From positions 10,001-74,000 of the forward strand of contig NZ_JAUCBS010000002.1 in the NCBI RefSeq assembly GCF_034676705.1: DNA of 64,000 nt, in the 5' to 3' direction. How positions within the stretch are numbered: the stretch's first letter is position 1; each line of letters starts with the position of its first letter. Source of the DNA: Gemmobacter sp. (GTDB lineage: Bacteria > Pseudomonadota > Alphaproteobacteria > Rhodobacterales > Rhodobacteraceae). The notes under the pieces were generated by a model. That model ran no database searches and had not been told where the DNA came from. It saw only the letters and a program-made list of their open reading frames with translations. Shown in pieces: positions 49,943 through 59,163 of the stretch. Position numbers and translations under genes: made by a program.

Positions 49943-49943
49943 G

Positions 49944-51083
49944 TTACCCCCGGCTTTCAAAGTCGATCCGCGGATCGACCCAGACATACATCAGGTCGGA
50001 CAGGATCCCGACCACAAGGCCGATCAGCCCGAACACGAACAGCGTGCCGAAGATCACCGGATAATCCCGCGCCACCGCCGCCTCGAACCCCATGCGGCCC
50101 AGGCCATCCAGCGAAAAGATCGTCTCGATGATCAGCGACGATCCAAAGAACACCGACAGGAACAGCCCCGGGAACCCCGCAATCACGATCAGCATGGCGT
50201 TGCGGAACACATGGCCATACAGCACCCGCGATTCGGTCAGCCCCTTGGCCCGGGCGGTCATCACATACTGCTTGCGCATCTCGTCCAGGAAACTGTTCTT
50301 GGTCAGCAGCGTCAGCGTGGCAAAGCTGGAAATCAGCGAGGCGGTGACCGGCAGGGCGATGTGCCAGAAATAATCCAGCACCTTGGCCAGCGGCCCCATC
50401 TGATCCCAGTTTTCCGAGGTCAGCCCCCGCAGCGGGAACCATTGCACGTACGACCCGCCGGCAAACACCACCAAGAGCAGGATGGCGAACAGAAAGCCGG
50501 GAATCGCATAGGCCACGATGATCACCCCGCTGGTCCAGGTATCGAACCCCGACCCGTCGCGCACCGCCTTGCGGATGCCCAGCGGGATCGAGATCAGATA
50601 GGCGATCAGCGTGGACCACAACCCCAGCGAAATCGACACCGGCATCTTTTCCAGCACCAGATCCACCACCGAGATCGACCGGAAATAGCTTTGGCCGAAA
50701 TCGAAGGTCAGGTAGTTGCCCATCATGATGGCAAAGCGTTCCCACATGGGGATCGCTTTCTTGACGCATTCCGCCGCCTTCGACGATGGCCGCCCGGTGA
50801 ACCCTTCGGCACAGACGAAGCGGGCAAAGCCGAACTGCACCTCCAGCTGATCCAGGAATTCGGGCGGCAGGCCGCGCGCGCCCTGATAGCTGCTGCCCTC
50901 GGCCCCCGGGGTTTCCGACCCGCCGGCGATGTTGCGGAACACGTCGCCCTGCCCTTCCAGCCGCGCCGCGATCTGGTCGATCGGGCCGCCAGGAACCAGC
51001 TGGGTCAGGAAAAAGTTGATCACCATGATCCCGATCAGCGTCGGGATCACCAGCGCCAGCCGGCGAAGGATATAGCCGCCCAT
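49944..51083 (-). CDS. yejB: microcin C/peptide ABC transporter permease
   Basis: 379 residues. OppB-type permease starting MGGYILRRLALVIPTLIGIMVINF, with the YejB-type insertion containing QFGFARFVCAEGFTGRPSSKAAE. The EAA-loop region is near QYVMTARAKGLTES. It lies 4 bases after yejA. Confidence 0.94.
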   Translation of the reverse strand: MGGYILRRLALVIPTLIGIMVINFFLTQLVPGGPIDQIAARLEGQGDVFRNIAGGSETPGAEGSSYQGARGLPPEFLDQLEVQFGFARFVCAEGFTGRPSSKAAECVKKAIPMWERFAIMMGNYLTFDFGQSYFRSISVVDLVLEKMPVSISLGLWSTLIAYLISIPLGIRKAVRDGSGFDTWTSGVIIVAYAIPGFLFAILLLVVFAGGSYVQWFPLRGLTSENWDQMGPLAKVLDYFWHIALPVTASLISSFATLTLLTKNSFLDEMRKQYVMTARAKGLTESRVLYGHVFRNAMLIVIAGFPGLFLSVFFGSSLIIETIFSLDGLGRMGFEAAVARDYPVIFGTLFVFGLIGLVVGILSDLMYVWVDPRIDFESRG

Positions 51084-51087
51084 CGCC

Positions 51088-52941
51088 TTACCGCAACACG
51101 CCGGCGGCCTTCAGGGCCTCGGCCTTGTCGGCGTTGAACCACCAGAAATCCAGCTCTCCGCGCCCGTAGGGCGGCAGCGTTTCAGGGTGTTCGAACATGT
51201 CGTAATAGGCGACCGTATGCACCGCCTTGTACCATTGCGGCACCCAGAACCGTTCGGCCCGCAGCACGCGATCCAGCGCGCGGGTGCGCGCTTCCATCTC
51301 GGCGCGGGTCTTGGCGGCAATCACCAGGTCGATCAGCTTGTCGGCGGCCGGGCTTTTCAGCCCCATCAGGTTGAAGGCCGACACATCCGCCGTGGCCGAG
51401 CCATAGAACTGCTTCAGCTCTGGCCCCGGGATCAGGCTGGCGCGGGCATTGCCGACCACGATGTCGAAATCATAGGCCGGCGGGCGTTCGCGCGCCTCCA
51501 GCTGGGCATTGTCGATCCGGGTCATCACCGCATCAATCCCCGCCTGCCGCAGATTTGCAACATAGGGGATGAATACGCGGTCAAAAGTCTGGGAATCGTT
51601 GAGGATTTCCAACTTCAGCGTCTCGCCGGCCGCATTGCGGCGCAGGCCGTCGGCGCCGGTGGTCCAGCCGGCCGCATCCAGCAGGGCATTGGCCTTGCGC
51701 AGATTACCCCGGTCCAGCTGACGGTCGCCCGACACCGGGGCCATCACCGCCTCATCCGTCAGGATGCCGGCAGGCAGCAGCCCTTCGTCCACCAGCGGTT
51801 TCAGCACCGCCACCTCGTCGGCGCCGGGAACCCCCGTCGCCTCCAGATCGCTGTTTTCCCAGACCGAATTGACCCGTTCGTAGATGCCGTAGAACAGCGT
51901 CGCATTCGACCATTCAAAGTTGAACATCAGCCCCACCGCCTCGCGCACACGCGGATCGGCGAATTTCGCGCGCCGCATGTTCATCAGGAACGCCTGGCCG
52001 GTGGCCATGGTGCCCGAGGGCAGTTCGACCTTTTTCACCTGGCCGTTCTGCACCGCCGGAAAATCGTATCCCGTGGCCCAGCTGACCGACGATGCCTCGT
52101 CGCGGAAGGTATAGCTGCCGCCCTTGAACCCCTCGAACGCAGCGGCGTAATCCGCGTAATATTCCAGCCGGATCCGGTCAAAGTTCGACCGCCCCTGCAT
52201 GATCGGCAGATCCTTGCCCCAATAGTCGGGGTTGCGCCGGTAGACCACCGTCTGGCCGACATTCACCCGGTCCAGCACATAGGGCGCGGATCCCAGGAAC
52301 GGGGTCATCGACCCTTCTTCCAGATCCAGCCCCTTGGCGGTGTAATAGGCCTGCGACAACACCGGCAGCCCGCCAACGGTCTGCGGCAGATCGCGCGTCG
52401 GGAACCCCGCCTTGAAGGTGAACCTGATCCGGTGCGGCCCCAGCACCTCGGCGCTTTCGACCTGCTGGGCAAGCACGGCGCGGAAATCGGTCAGGCCCTT
52501 TTCCAGGAACAGCTGGTAGGAAAACCGCACATCCTCGGCCGTCAGGGGCGTGCCATCGGAAAACTTCGCCTCCGGGCGCAGGTTGAAGATCACCCATTCG
52601 CGGCCGGGCGGATATTCCAGCGTCTCGCACAGCAGGCAATAGGCCGATCCCACCTCGTCCGAGACGCTTTCAAGGATGGTTTCCAGAAAGATCGACGACA
52701 GCCCGGCCGCCCGGCCCTTGACCGAATAGGGGTTCATCGAATCGAACCCGCCGAATCCCCAGATGGAAATCTCGCCACCCTTGGGCGCGGCGGGGTTCAC
52801 ATACTCCAGGTGCTTGAAATCTGCCGGATACTTCAGATCGCCAAAGGTGGAAATGCCATGGCTGACCACCACCTCGGCCCGCAGGGGCAGCGCCGCCAGC
52901 CCCAGTGCAACTGCCGCCAGCCCCGTCCGCCATGCCTGCAT
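51088..52941 (-). CDS. yejA: microcin C/peptide-binding periplasmic protein
   Basis: 617 residues if ATG 52941 is the start: GGGGAG lies 9 bases upstream and it opens the signal peptide (MQAWRTGLAAVALGLAALPLRA-EVV). An ATG 21 bases earlier would place the Shine-Dalgarno inside the gene. YejA-type SBP family 5, with HGISTFGDLKYPADFKHLEYVNP and KGGEISIWGFGGFDSMNPY near the N-terminus. Captures peptides for YejBEF. First gene of yejABEF; the promoter should lie in the 122 bases before the cycM terminator. Confidence 0.93.
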   Translation of the reverse strand: MQAWRTGLAAVALGLAALPLRAEVVVSHGISTFGDLKYPADFKHLEYVNPAAPKGGEISIWGFGGFDSMNPYSVKGRAAGLSSIFLETILESVSDEVGSAYCLLCETLEYPPGREWVIFNLRPEAKFSDGTPLTAEDVRFSYQLFLEKGLTDFRAVLAQQVESAEVLGPHRIRFTFKAGFPTRDLPQTVGGLPVLSQAYYTAKGLDLEEGSMTPFLGSAPYVLDRVNVGQTVVYRRNPDYWGKDLPIMQGRSNFDRIRLEYYADYAAAFEGFKGGSYTFRDEASSVSWATGYDFPAVQNGQVKKVELPSGTMATGQAFLMNMRRAKFADPRVREAVGLMFNFEWSNATLFYGIYERVNSVWENSDLEATGVPGADEVAVLKPLVDEGLLPAGILTDEAVMAPVSGDRQLDRGNLRKANALLDAAGWTTGADGLRRNAAGETLKLEILNDSQTFDRVFIPYVANLRQAGIDAVMTRIDNAQLEARERPPAYDFDIVVGNARASLIPGPELKQFYGSATADVSAFNLMGLKSPAADKLIDLVIAAKTRAEMEARTRALDRVLRAERFWVPQWYKAVHTVAYYDMFEHPETLPPYGRGELDFWWFNADKAEALKAAGVLR

Positions 52942-53063
52942 CTGTCCGTTCTCCCCGGCCATCGCGGGTGCGCCCCGCTGTTCACCGGACAGACCCTAAA
53001 CGCCGCCCCGCCCCCTCTCAAGTTGCGAATGCGTGAATCGCGGACAACTGACCGCGAAAACGA

Positions 53064-53089
53064 AAACGCCGCCCGGATGGGCGGCGTTT
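53064..53089 (-). terminator. Rho-independent terminator, cytochrome c552 gene
   Basis: Perfect 11-bp stem AAACGCCGCCC / GGGCGGCGTTT with a 4-base loop. On the minus strand it is followed by a T-rich run. It lies 20 bases past the cytochrome stop. Confidence 0.88.
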
Positions 53090-53108
53090 CAAACCCCTTG
53101 GCCAGCGA

Positions 53109-53630
53109 TCAGCCGCCCAGCGTGGACAGATACTTGATCAGGTTGGCGCGGTCTTCGGCCTTGGGCAGGCCGGCGAACGACATCTTGTTGCCCGGAATAT
53201 AGCTGCGCGGGTTGGTCAGGAAGCTGTTCAGATTCTCCGGCGTCCACTGTTCGCTGGTATGCGCGGCCATCGCCTCCGAGAAGCCGAAGCCGGCGACCGA
53301 TGCCTTGGCCCGGTCGACCACGCCATCCAGATGCGGGCCGGTGCCGTTCGACCCGTCCACCTTGTGGCAGGCGCGGCACTTGGCAAACACCTTTTCACCC
53401 GCGCCCGCATCGGCCGCGGCATAAAGCGTCGCGAAATCCGGGCCTTCCTCGGCCGCGGCTTCGGTTTCCGATGCGCCGGTGTCGATCACATAGGCCTGAT
53501 GCACTTCGCCACCATGGCCGCCGCTGTGGGTGGAATACAGCGCCTGCGCCGCCCAGTTCCCCAGCAGGAACACAAGCAACGACCCGCACAGCGCGCCGCC
53601 AACCTTGGTGACCGTCATCGTGTCGAACAT
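53109..53630 (-). CDS. cycM: membrane-anchored class I cytochrome c552
   Basis: 173 residues. An uncleaved N-terminal helix (VGGALCGSLLVFLLGNWAAQAL) anchors it to the membrane. An acidic, Ala/Glu-rich linker follows. The haem domain has CRACH at C85-H89 and the axial Met in PGNKM (M150). Such CycM/c552 or cytochrome c-y proteins carry electrons from the bc1 complex to cytochrome c oxidases in Paracoccus and Rhodobacter. The divergent neighbour is pheA. Confidence 0.9.
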   Translation of the reverse strand: MFDTMTVTKVGGALCGSLLVFLLGNWAAQALYSTHSGGHGGEVHQAYVIDTGASETEAAAEEGPDFATLYAAADAGAGEKVFAKCRACHKVDGSNGTGPHLDGVVDRAKASVAGFGFSEAMAAHTSEQWTPENLNSFLTNPRSYIPGNKMSFAGLPKAEDRANLIKYLSTLGG

Positions 53631-53751
53631 CTTGTGGCTCCGAATTGGCTATCCCTTGGGGGGGCTATATCCGCTTCCCCTGCCCCGTTTCAAGGTGTAG
53701 ACGCGCGGCGAAACGCCCTAGTGGCGCAAATTCAGGAGAGCGGGGTCAGAA

Positions 53752-54582
53752 ATGAGCGGTCTCATCGCATTTCAGGGCGAACCGGGCGCCTATTCGCACC
53801 AGGCCTGCCGGCAATCGCGGCCCGACATGGACGTGCTGCCCTGCGCCACCTTCGAGGATGTGGTCGAGGCCGTGCGCACCGGCGCGGCCGACCTGGGGAT
53901 GCTGGCGGTGGAAAACTCCACCTACGGCCGGGTCGCCGACGTGCATTCGCTGCTGCCGAACTCGGGCCTGCACATCATCGACGAGGATTTCGTGCGCGTT
54001 CACGTCAACCTGCTGGGCGTCCCCGGCGCCCATCTGGACCAGGTGCGCGAGGCACATGGCCATGTGGTGATCATTCCGCAATGCGCCACCTTCCTGCGCG
54101 ATCACGGCATCAAGGGCATCGTCAGCTCCGACAACGCCAAGGCCGCCCGCGAATGCGCCGAGGCGGGCAACCCCGCCCGCGGGGCGCTGGCCAGCGAACT
54201 GGCGGCCGAGATCTATGGCCTCGACGTGCTGGCCCGCCATATCGAGGACCACGACAACAACCGCACCCGCTTTCTGGTCATGAGCCGCACGCCCGACCAT
54301 GCGCGCCGCGCCGACAAGATGGTGACGACCTTTGTCTTCCGCGTGCGCAACATTCCCGCCGCGCTCTACAAGGCGCTGGGAGGCTTTGCGACCAACGGCA
54401 TCAACATGACCAAGCTGGAAAGCTACATGGTCGGCGGCAGCTTCACCGCGACCGAATTCTACGCCGATATCGAAGGCCACCCCGACGACCGGCTGGTGAA
54501 ACTTGCCCTGGACGAGGCACGCTTCTTCACCTCGAAGCTCGAGATCCTCGGCGTCTATCCGGCCGCGCGCGACCGCGGCTGA
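53752..54582 (+). CDS. pheA: prephenate dehydratase with ACT domain
   Basis: 276 residues. Converts prephenate to phenylpyruvate in phenylalanine synthesis. Catalytic domain about 1-180 with GEPGAYSHQA, VENSTYGRV and the essential TRF triad (T172-R173-F174). The C-terminal ACT domain (about 190-270) has KALGGFATNGINMTKLESYM, matching the Phe-binding GALxxxLxxFxxxxxNLTxIESRP pattern, so feedback inhibition by Phe is expected. It is a stand-alone enzyme; the chorismate mutase is encoded separately at 22301-22612. An AGGAGAG site lies about 15 bases before the ATG. Confidence 0.96.
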   Translation: MSGLIAFQGEPGAYSHQACRQSRPDMDVLPCATFEDVVEAVRTGAADLGMLAVENSTYGRVADVHSLLPNSGLHIIDEDFVRVHVNLLGVPGAHLDQVREAHGHVVIIPQCATFLRDHGIKGIVSSDNAKAARECAEAGNPARGALASELAAEIYGLDVLARHIEDHDNNRTRFLVMSRTPDHARRADKMVTTFVFRVRNIPAALYKALGGFATNGINMTKLESYMVGGSFTATEFYADIEGHPDDRLVKLALDEARFFTSKLEILGVYPAARDRG

Positions 54583-54585
54583 CCC

Positions 54586-54696
54586 CTATAGCGCATAGAT
54601 CAGCGCCAGGATCGTCAGGCCCATCAGCAGGCTCATCCGCTCGGCCGACAAGGCCGGGCGATCTTCGGGGATTTCCAGAATATCATGCATGTCCAC
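54586..54696 (-). CDS. possible 34-36-residue membrane microprotein
   Basis: A small open frame antisense-facing the end of pheA, ending 3 bases past the pheA stop. It starts at GTG 54696 or ATG 54690. The encoded peptide begins MHDILEIPEDRPALSAERMS, is acidic at first, then forms one hydrophobic helix (SLLMGLTILALIYAL) to the very end. This is the layout of single-pass membrane microproteins. Support is limited to length, sensible composition and a weak GGCGGGA ribosome-binding site, so it could be chance. Confidence 0.4.
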   Translation of the reverse strand: MDMHDILEIPEDRPALSAERMSLLMGLTILALIYAL

Positions 54697-54800
54697 ATTC
54701 CCGCCATGTGGTGCCATAGTTACACCACATTCGCGCGCCAGCCCACGACCAAGGCCGATTCCCGCCGGAACACTCCGTTTCCCGATCCGAAACCGCGCCC

Positions 54801-54833
54801 CCTTTCGCTTTGACCCAAATATCCTCGGGGGTG
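54801..54833 (+). repeat. dispersed intergenic element, copy F
   Basis: Reads CCTTTCGCTTTGACCCAAAT then ATCCTCGGGGGTG. It sits in the 393-base stretch between pheA and pheT, which otherwise contains only the possible microprotein. It is not directly after a recognised stop codon. Confidence 0.5.
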
Positions 54834-54975
54834 AATGCGGCCCTGGCCGCAGAGGGGGCAGAAGGCCCCCTGTCCCGACACACCCTTGCGCAACGGTCCA
54901 GACCCTTCCCCTTGGCCGCCATTTGCGCTAAGCGCGGGCGACCCGACCAAGCCGAAATCCGCAGGAGGCGCCGCG

Positions 54976-57393
54976 ATGAAATTCACCCTGTCCTGGCTGA
55001 AGGACCATCTCGAAACCTCTGCCCCGCTCGACGCGATTCTCGAGGCGCTGACCGATCTTGGCCTTGAGGTCGAAGAGGTCGAGGATCCGGCGGCGAAACT
55101 CGGCGCCTTCCGCATCTGCAAGGTGATCGAGGCGGTCCAGCACCCCAACGCCGACCGCCTGCGCGTCTGCCGGGTGGCGACATACCCGGGCGGCCCCGGT
55201 TCCGCGATGGAGGAGGTGCAGGTGGTCTGCGGCGCGCCCAATGCGCGCACCGGGCTGGTCGGCGTCTTTGCCCCCACCGGCACCCATGTTCCGGGCACCG
55301 GGGTGGATCTGAAACCCGGCAACATCCGTGGGGTCGATTCCAACGGCATGCTGTGTTCGGAGCGCGAACTGGAACTGTCGGATGACCACAACGGCATCAT
55401 CGACCTGCCCGAAGATGCCCCCCTGGGCGAACGGTTCATCGACTGGAAGGGTCTGAACGACCCGATGATCTACATCAAGATCACGCCGAACCGCCCCGAT
55501 GCACTTGGCGTGCGCGGCATCGCCCGCGATCTGGCGGCGCGCGGCCTGGGCAGGCTGAAGCCGCTGATGGTGGATCCGGTCGCGGGGGCTTTCCCCTCGC
55601 CCATCACCGTGTCGATCGACCCGGCGCTGAAGGCCAGGGGCTGCCCGCTGTTCGCCGGCCGGGTGATCCGGGGGGTGAAGAACGGCCCCTCGCCCGACTG
55701 GCTGCAACAGCGGCTCAAGGCCATCGGCCTGCGTCCGATCTCGGCGCTGGTGGATATTACCAACTTCTTCACCTTTGACCTGAACCGCCCGCTGCATGTG
55801 TTCGACATGGCGCGCGTCACGGGCAACCTGCGCATCCATCCGGCTGCGGGGGGCGAGCAGATTCTGGCGCTGGATGGCAAGACCTACAGCCTGCAAGCCG
55901 GCATGATGGCAATTTCCGACGATGCGGGCGTCGAATCCATCGCCGGCATCATGGGCGGAGAGGTTTCGGGCTGCACCGAAGCCACCACCGACGTGTTCCT
56001 GGAATCCGCCTATTGGGATCCGATCACGGTTGCGGCCACCGGCCGCGCGCTGCGCATCAATTCCGATGCGCGCTATCGGTTCGAACGCGGCGTGGATCCG
56101 GCCTTCACCCTGCCGGGGCTGGAACTCGCCACCCGGATGGTGCTGGACCTGTGCGGCGGCGAAGCGTCAGAGATCGCCATGGACGGCGCGGTGCCCGATA
56201 CCGCCCGCGCCTATCGCTTTGACCCTGCGCGGGTGGTCAGCCTGGTCGGCATGGACATTCCCGAAGCCACCCAGCGCGCCACGCTGGAGGCGCTTGGCTT
56301 TGCCCTGACCGGCGATATGGCCGCCCCGCCCAGCTGGCGCCCCGATGTTCTGGGCGAGGCCGATCTGGTCGAGGAAGTGGCCCGGATCGCCAGCCTGACC
56401 AAGCTGGAAGGCAAGCCCCTGCCCCGCCCCCGCGCCGGGGTGCCTGCGCCCGTCCTGACCCCTGCCCAGTCGCGCGAACGGATGGCGCGGCGCACGCTGG
56501 CCGCCCTTGGCTACAACGAATGCGTCACCTACAGCTTTATCGACGCCGGTGCAGCGGCGCTGTTCGGGGGCGGCACCGATGCGGTGCGGCTGGAAAACCC
56601 GATCTCGTCCGAAATGACGCATATGCGCCCCGACCTGCTGCCCGGCCTGCTGGCCGCGGCAGCACGCAACCAGGCGCGCGGCTTCATGGATCTGGCGCTG
56701 TTCGAGGTGGGCCCCGCCTTTGCCGGTGGCGAACCCGGCGAACAGGCGGTGCAGGCCGCCGGCCTGCTGGTGGGCCAGTCCGCCCCGCGCGATCCCTGGG
56801 CCAGCCGTCGCCCGGTGGATCTGTTCGATGCCAAGGCCGATGCCGAGGCGGTGCTGGCCGCGCTTGGCGCCCCGGCCCGCGCCCAGATCGGCCGCAAGGT
56901 GCCCGGCTGGTGGCACCCCGGCCGTTCGGGCGTCATCGCGCTTGGCCCCAACACCATGGCCGTCTTTGGCGAGGTGCATCCCAAGGTGCTGCGCGAGATG
57001 GGGGTCAAGGGCCCGGCAGTCGCCTTTACCATCTGGCCGGCCAACGTGCCGCAACCCAAGGCGAAATCGGCCAGCCGCGGCGCGCTGACCATCTCGGATC
57101 TCCAGGCGGTGGAACGGGACTTCGCCTTTGTCGTCGATGCCGGGACCGAGGCGCTGACCATCGTGAACGCCGCGCAGGGCGCCGACAAGGCGCTGATCGA
57201 AAGCGTCTGCGTGTTCGACCAGTTCACCGGCGACAAGGCCGAAGCGCAGATGGGCGCCGGCAAGAAATCGGTCGCCATCACCGTGCGCCTGCAACCCACC
57301 GACCGCACCCTGACCGACAAGGACATCGAGGCGGTCGCGGCGAAAGTCATCGAAAAGGTGGCCAAGGCCACCGGCGGCACGCTGCGCGGCTGA
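54976..57393 (+). CDS. pheT: phenylalanyl-tRNA synthetase beta subunit
   Basis: 805 residues from ATG 54976 (GCAGGAGG site). Beta subunit of the alpha2-beta2 enzyme that charges tRNA-Phe. It starts MKFTLSWLKDHLET. The tRNA-binding (EMAP-like) domain is about 40-150, then B3/B4 editing and B5 domains (SDARYRFERGVDP), the catalytic-like core, and a C-terminal ferredoxin-fold anticodon-binding domain (LTDKDIEAVAAKVIEKVAKATGG). The upstream open frame has no homology. The alpha-subunit gene pheS is not adjacent. Confidence 0.97.
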   Translation: MKFTLSWLKDHLETSAPLDAILEALTDLGLEVEEVEDPAAKLGAFRICKVIEAVQHPNADRLRVCRVATYPGGPGSAMEEVQVVCGAPNARTGLVGVFAPTGTHVPGTGVDLKPGNIRGVDSNGMLCSERELELSDDHNGIIDLPEDAPLGERFIDWKGLNDPMIYIKITPNRPDALGVRGIARDLAARGLGRLKPLMVDPVAGAFPSPITVSIDPALKARGCPLFAGRVIRGVKNGPSPDWLQQRLKAIGLRPISALVDITNFFTFDLNRPLHVFDMARVTGNLRIHPAAGGEQILALDGKTYSLQAGMMAISDDAGVESIAGIMGGEVSGCTEATTDVFLESAYWDPITVAATGRALRINSDARYRFERGVDPAFTLPGLELATRMVLDLCGGEASEIAMDGAVPDTARAYRFDPARVVSLVGMDIPEATQRATLEALGFALTGDMAAPPSWRPDVLGEADLVEEVARIASLTKLEGKPLPRPRAGVPAPVLTPAQSRERMARRTLAALGYNECVTYSFIDAGAAALFGGGTDAVRLENPISSEMTHMRPDLLPGLLAAAARNQARGFMDLALFEVGPAFAGGEPGEQAVQAAGLLVGQSAPRDPWASRRPVDLFDAKADAEAVLAALGAPARAQIGRKVPGWWHPGRSGVIALGPNTMAVFGEVHPKVLREMGVKGPAVAFTIWPANVPQPKAKSASRGALTISDLQAVERDFAFVVDAGTEALTIVNAAQGADKALIESVCVFDQFTGDKAEAQMGAGKKSVAITVRLQPTDRTLTDKDIEAVAAKVIEKVAKATGGTLRG

Positions 57394-57417
57394 TCCCTGC
57401 CGCAACGGCCCTGCACG

Positions 57418-57437
57418 CGCGCCCCTGCGGGGGCGCG
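57418..57437 (+). terminator. putative terminator of pheT
   Basis: 8-bp stem CGCGCCCC / GGGGCGCG with a 4-base loop, 24 bases past the pheT stop, followed by a short TT..ATTT stretch. A moderate terminator candidate. Confidence 0.5.
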
Positions 57438-57533
57438 TTGCCATTTCGTGATCGGCAGCCCGGCCCGCGCCGCTTGCAATTGCCACCCGGCGCGCCCATT
57501 CTGCCCGCGGTGCCCCTGACCGGAGCCTGCATC

Positions 57534-57830
57534 ATGCCCCGTCCTGCACTGGTCCTTGCAACCCTTCTTGCCGGCTGCACTCCCATGGCCACCTCTGCCA
57601 GCCTGCCCGACCCCTCGGCCCTGACGTTTACCGGCACCTACCGGCCCGGAACGCCCTGCAATGCGGTTGTCACCGCAGATGGCAAGGCCATCCTGCTGCC
57701 CGCCGGGGTCCGGCTGGTTGGCATTCCCGATGGCGGGCGGGTCACTGTGATGGGCGAGCGGATGGAACACAATGCCCGCTGCGGTGGCCCGGCGCTGGTA
57801 CTGCGCGGCTATTTCGTGCCCGAAAACTGA
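57534..57830 (+). CDS. small putative lipoprotein
   Basis: 98 residues from ATG 57534; function unknown. A short signal peptide ends in lipobox LLAGC (Cys 15). The mature part is predicted all-beta (LTFTGTYR, CNAVVTADGKAILL, RVTVMGERM, CGGPALVLRGYFV) with two cysteines likely to pair, an OB-like small fold. It lies between pheT and a polysaccharide export gene but is separated from each by about 140 bases, so it may be a single transcription unit. Confidence 0.6.
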   Translation: MPRPALVLATLLAGCTPMATSASLPDPSALTFTGTYRPGTPCNAVVTADGKAILLPAGVRLVGIPDGGRVTVMGERMEHNARCGGPALVLRGYFVPEN

Positions 57831-57975
57831 TCGGAACCGCTGCGGATGTCGCCCGATCGGCGGAGGCCCGTCCGGCCGACCGTATCGGCGTTGACCTCGG
57901 TCGGGTGGCCGGTATGGTGACTGGGACGGCCAGCCGATTCCCGGCCGGCCCTGCGCTGCCACGTGGGTCCGACTT

Positions 57976-59088
57976 ATGACGAAACTTGTTCTCCCCGCGC
58001 TGCTCGCGCTGGCGTTGGCTGGGTGTTCCCTGCCGCGCGGTGCCGCGATGCAAAGCGAAATCCTCGCCGGGGCCGACAAGGAAACCCGCAACATCCAGGT
58101 GGTCGGCGTCACGCGCAACAACCTGTCCAGCCTTGGTTCCTGGCCCATTCCGCCGCAGGGCGGGCCGTCGTTTTCCGGCTGGCCCTCGGGCGGGGTTCGC
58201 GGCCATTCCAGCAGCATCATCGCGACGGGCGATATTCTTGGCGTAACCATCTGGGATAACGAGGAAAATTCACTTCTCGCCTCGGCCGCGCAGAAATCCG
58301 TCCAGCTGACCGAGGTCACGGTGGCCAATGACGGATCGGTTTTCCTGCCCTATGTCGGCAAGGTCAATGTGCGCGGCCTGTCGCCCGATCAGGCGCGCGA
58401 ACGCCTGCAGGACGGCGTCGCAACGGTGTTGCCATCTGCCCAGGTTCAGGTGGCGATCCGGCAAGGACGGCTGAACACGGTCGATCTGGTCGGCGGCGTG
58501 GCCAGTGCCGGCAGCTATCCGCTGCCCGACCGCAACTTCTCGGTCCTGTCGCTGATCAGCCAGGGGGGGGGCGTGAACAACACCTTGCAGAACCCCATCG
58601 TCAAGCTGGTGCGCGGCGGGCGGTCCTATGGCATTTCGGTGTCGCGGCTGTTTGCCCAGCCATCGCTGGATGTCTCGCTGATCGGCGGCGACAAGGTGAT
58701 CGTCGAAGACGATCCGCGCTATTTCCTGGCGCTGGGGGCCGCCGGCAAGCAAAGCACGGTGCCCTTCCCGCAGGATGACGTCAGCGCGCTGGATGCCGTG
58801 ACGATGATCGGCGGCATATCCCCCACGCGCGCCAACCCGAAGGGCGTGCTGATCCTGCGCGAATATGCCGGCAATCAGGTGCGGCTGGATGGCCGCGGCC
58901 CGGATCGGCCGCGCGTCGTGTTCACGGTGGATCTGACCACGGCCGACGGCCTGTTCTCGGCCCGCAACTTCGACATCGTGCATGGCGATCTGGTGCTGGT
59001 CACCGAATCCCCCCTCACCAACACGCGCACCGTATTCGGCCTGATCGGCCAGGTCTTTGGCCTGAGCGACCAGTTGAACGGCGGCTGA
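57976..59088 (+). CDS. polysaccharide export outer-membrane lipoprotein, Wza/KpsD-like
   Basis: 370 residues. Lipobox LALAGC (Cys 17) marks an outer-membrane lipoprotein. It contains the polysaccharide export (PES) domain (IIATGDILGVTIWDNEENSL, VANDGSVFLPYVGKVNVRGLSPDQA) and SLBB-type repeats (VDLVGGVASAGSYPLPDRNFSVLSLISQGGG). Wza-type proteins form the channel for capsule or exopolysaccharide across the outer membrane. No tyrosine kinase, flippase or polymerase gene is adjacent. Confidence 0.87.
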   Translation: MTKLVLPALLALALAGCSLPRGAAMQSEILAGADKETRNIQVVGVTRNNLSSLGSWPIPPQGGPSFSGWPSGGVRGHSSSIIATGDILGVTIWDNEENSLLASAAQKSVQLTEVTVANDGSVFLPYVGKVNVRGLSPDQARERLQDGVATVLPSAQVQVAIRQGRLNTVDLVGGVASAGSYPLPDRNFSVLSLISQGGGVNNTLQNPIVKLVRGGRSYGISVSRLFAQPSLDVSLIGGDKVIVEDDPRYFLALGAAGKQSTVPFPQDDVSALDAVTMIGGISPTRANPKGVLILREYAGNQVRLDGRGPDRPRVVFTVDLTTADGLFSARNFDIVHGDLVLVTESPLTNTRTVFGLIGQVFGLSDQLNGG

Positions 59089-59113
59089 CCCTCTGGGGCC
59101 CCACGCATGGCAA

Positions 59114-59142
59114 AAGGGCCGCGGTTCACCACCGCGGCCCTT
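59114..59142. terminator. bidirectional Rho-independent terminator
   Basis: Perfect 12-bp stem AAGGGCCGCGGT / ACCGCGGCCCTT with a 5-base loop, flanked by an A run on the left. It lies between the converging export-lipoprotein and carD genes, 26 and 22 bases from their stops. Confidence 0.85.
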
Positions 59143-59163
59143 ATGGTTTCACGAAAACGGCGA

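Noticed and set aside
54683..54922. 79-codon minus-strand frame between pheA and pheT
   Set aside because: Trp/Arg/Gly/Cys-rich composition, no ribosome-binding site, and it runs through the dispersed element; the sequence gives no support for a gene.
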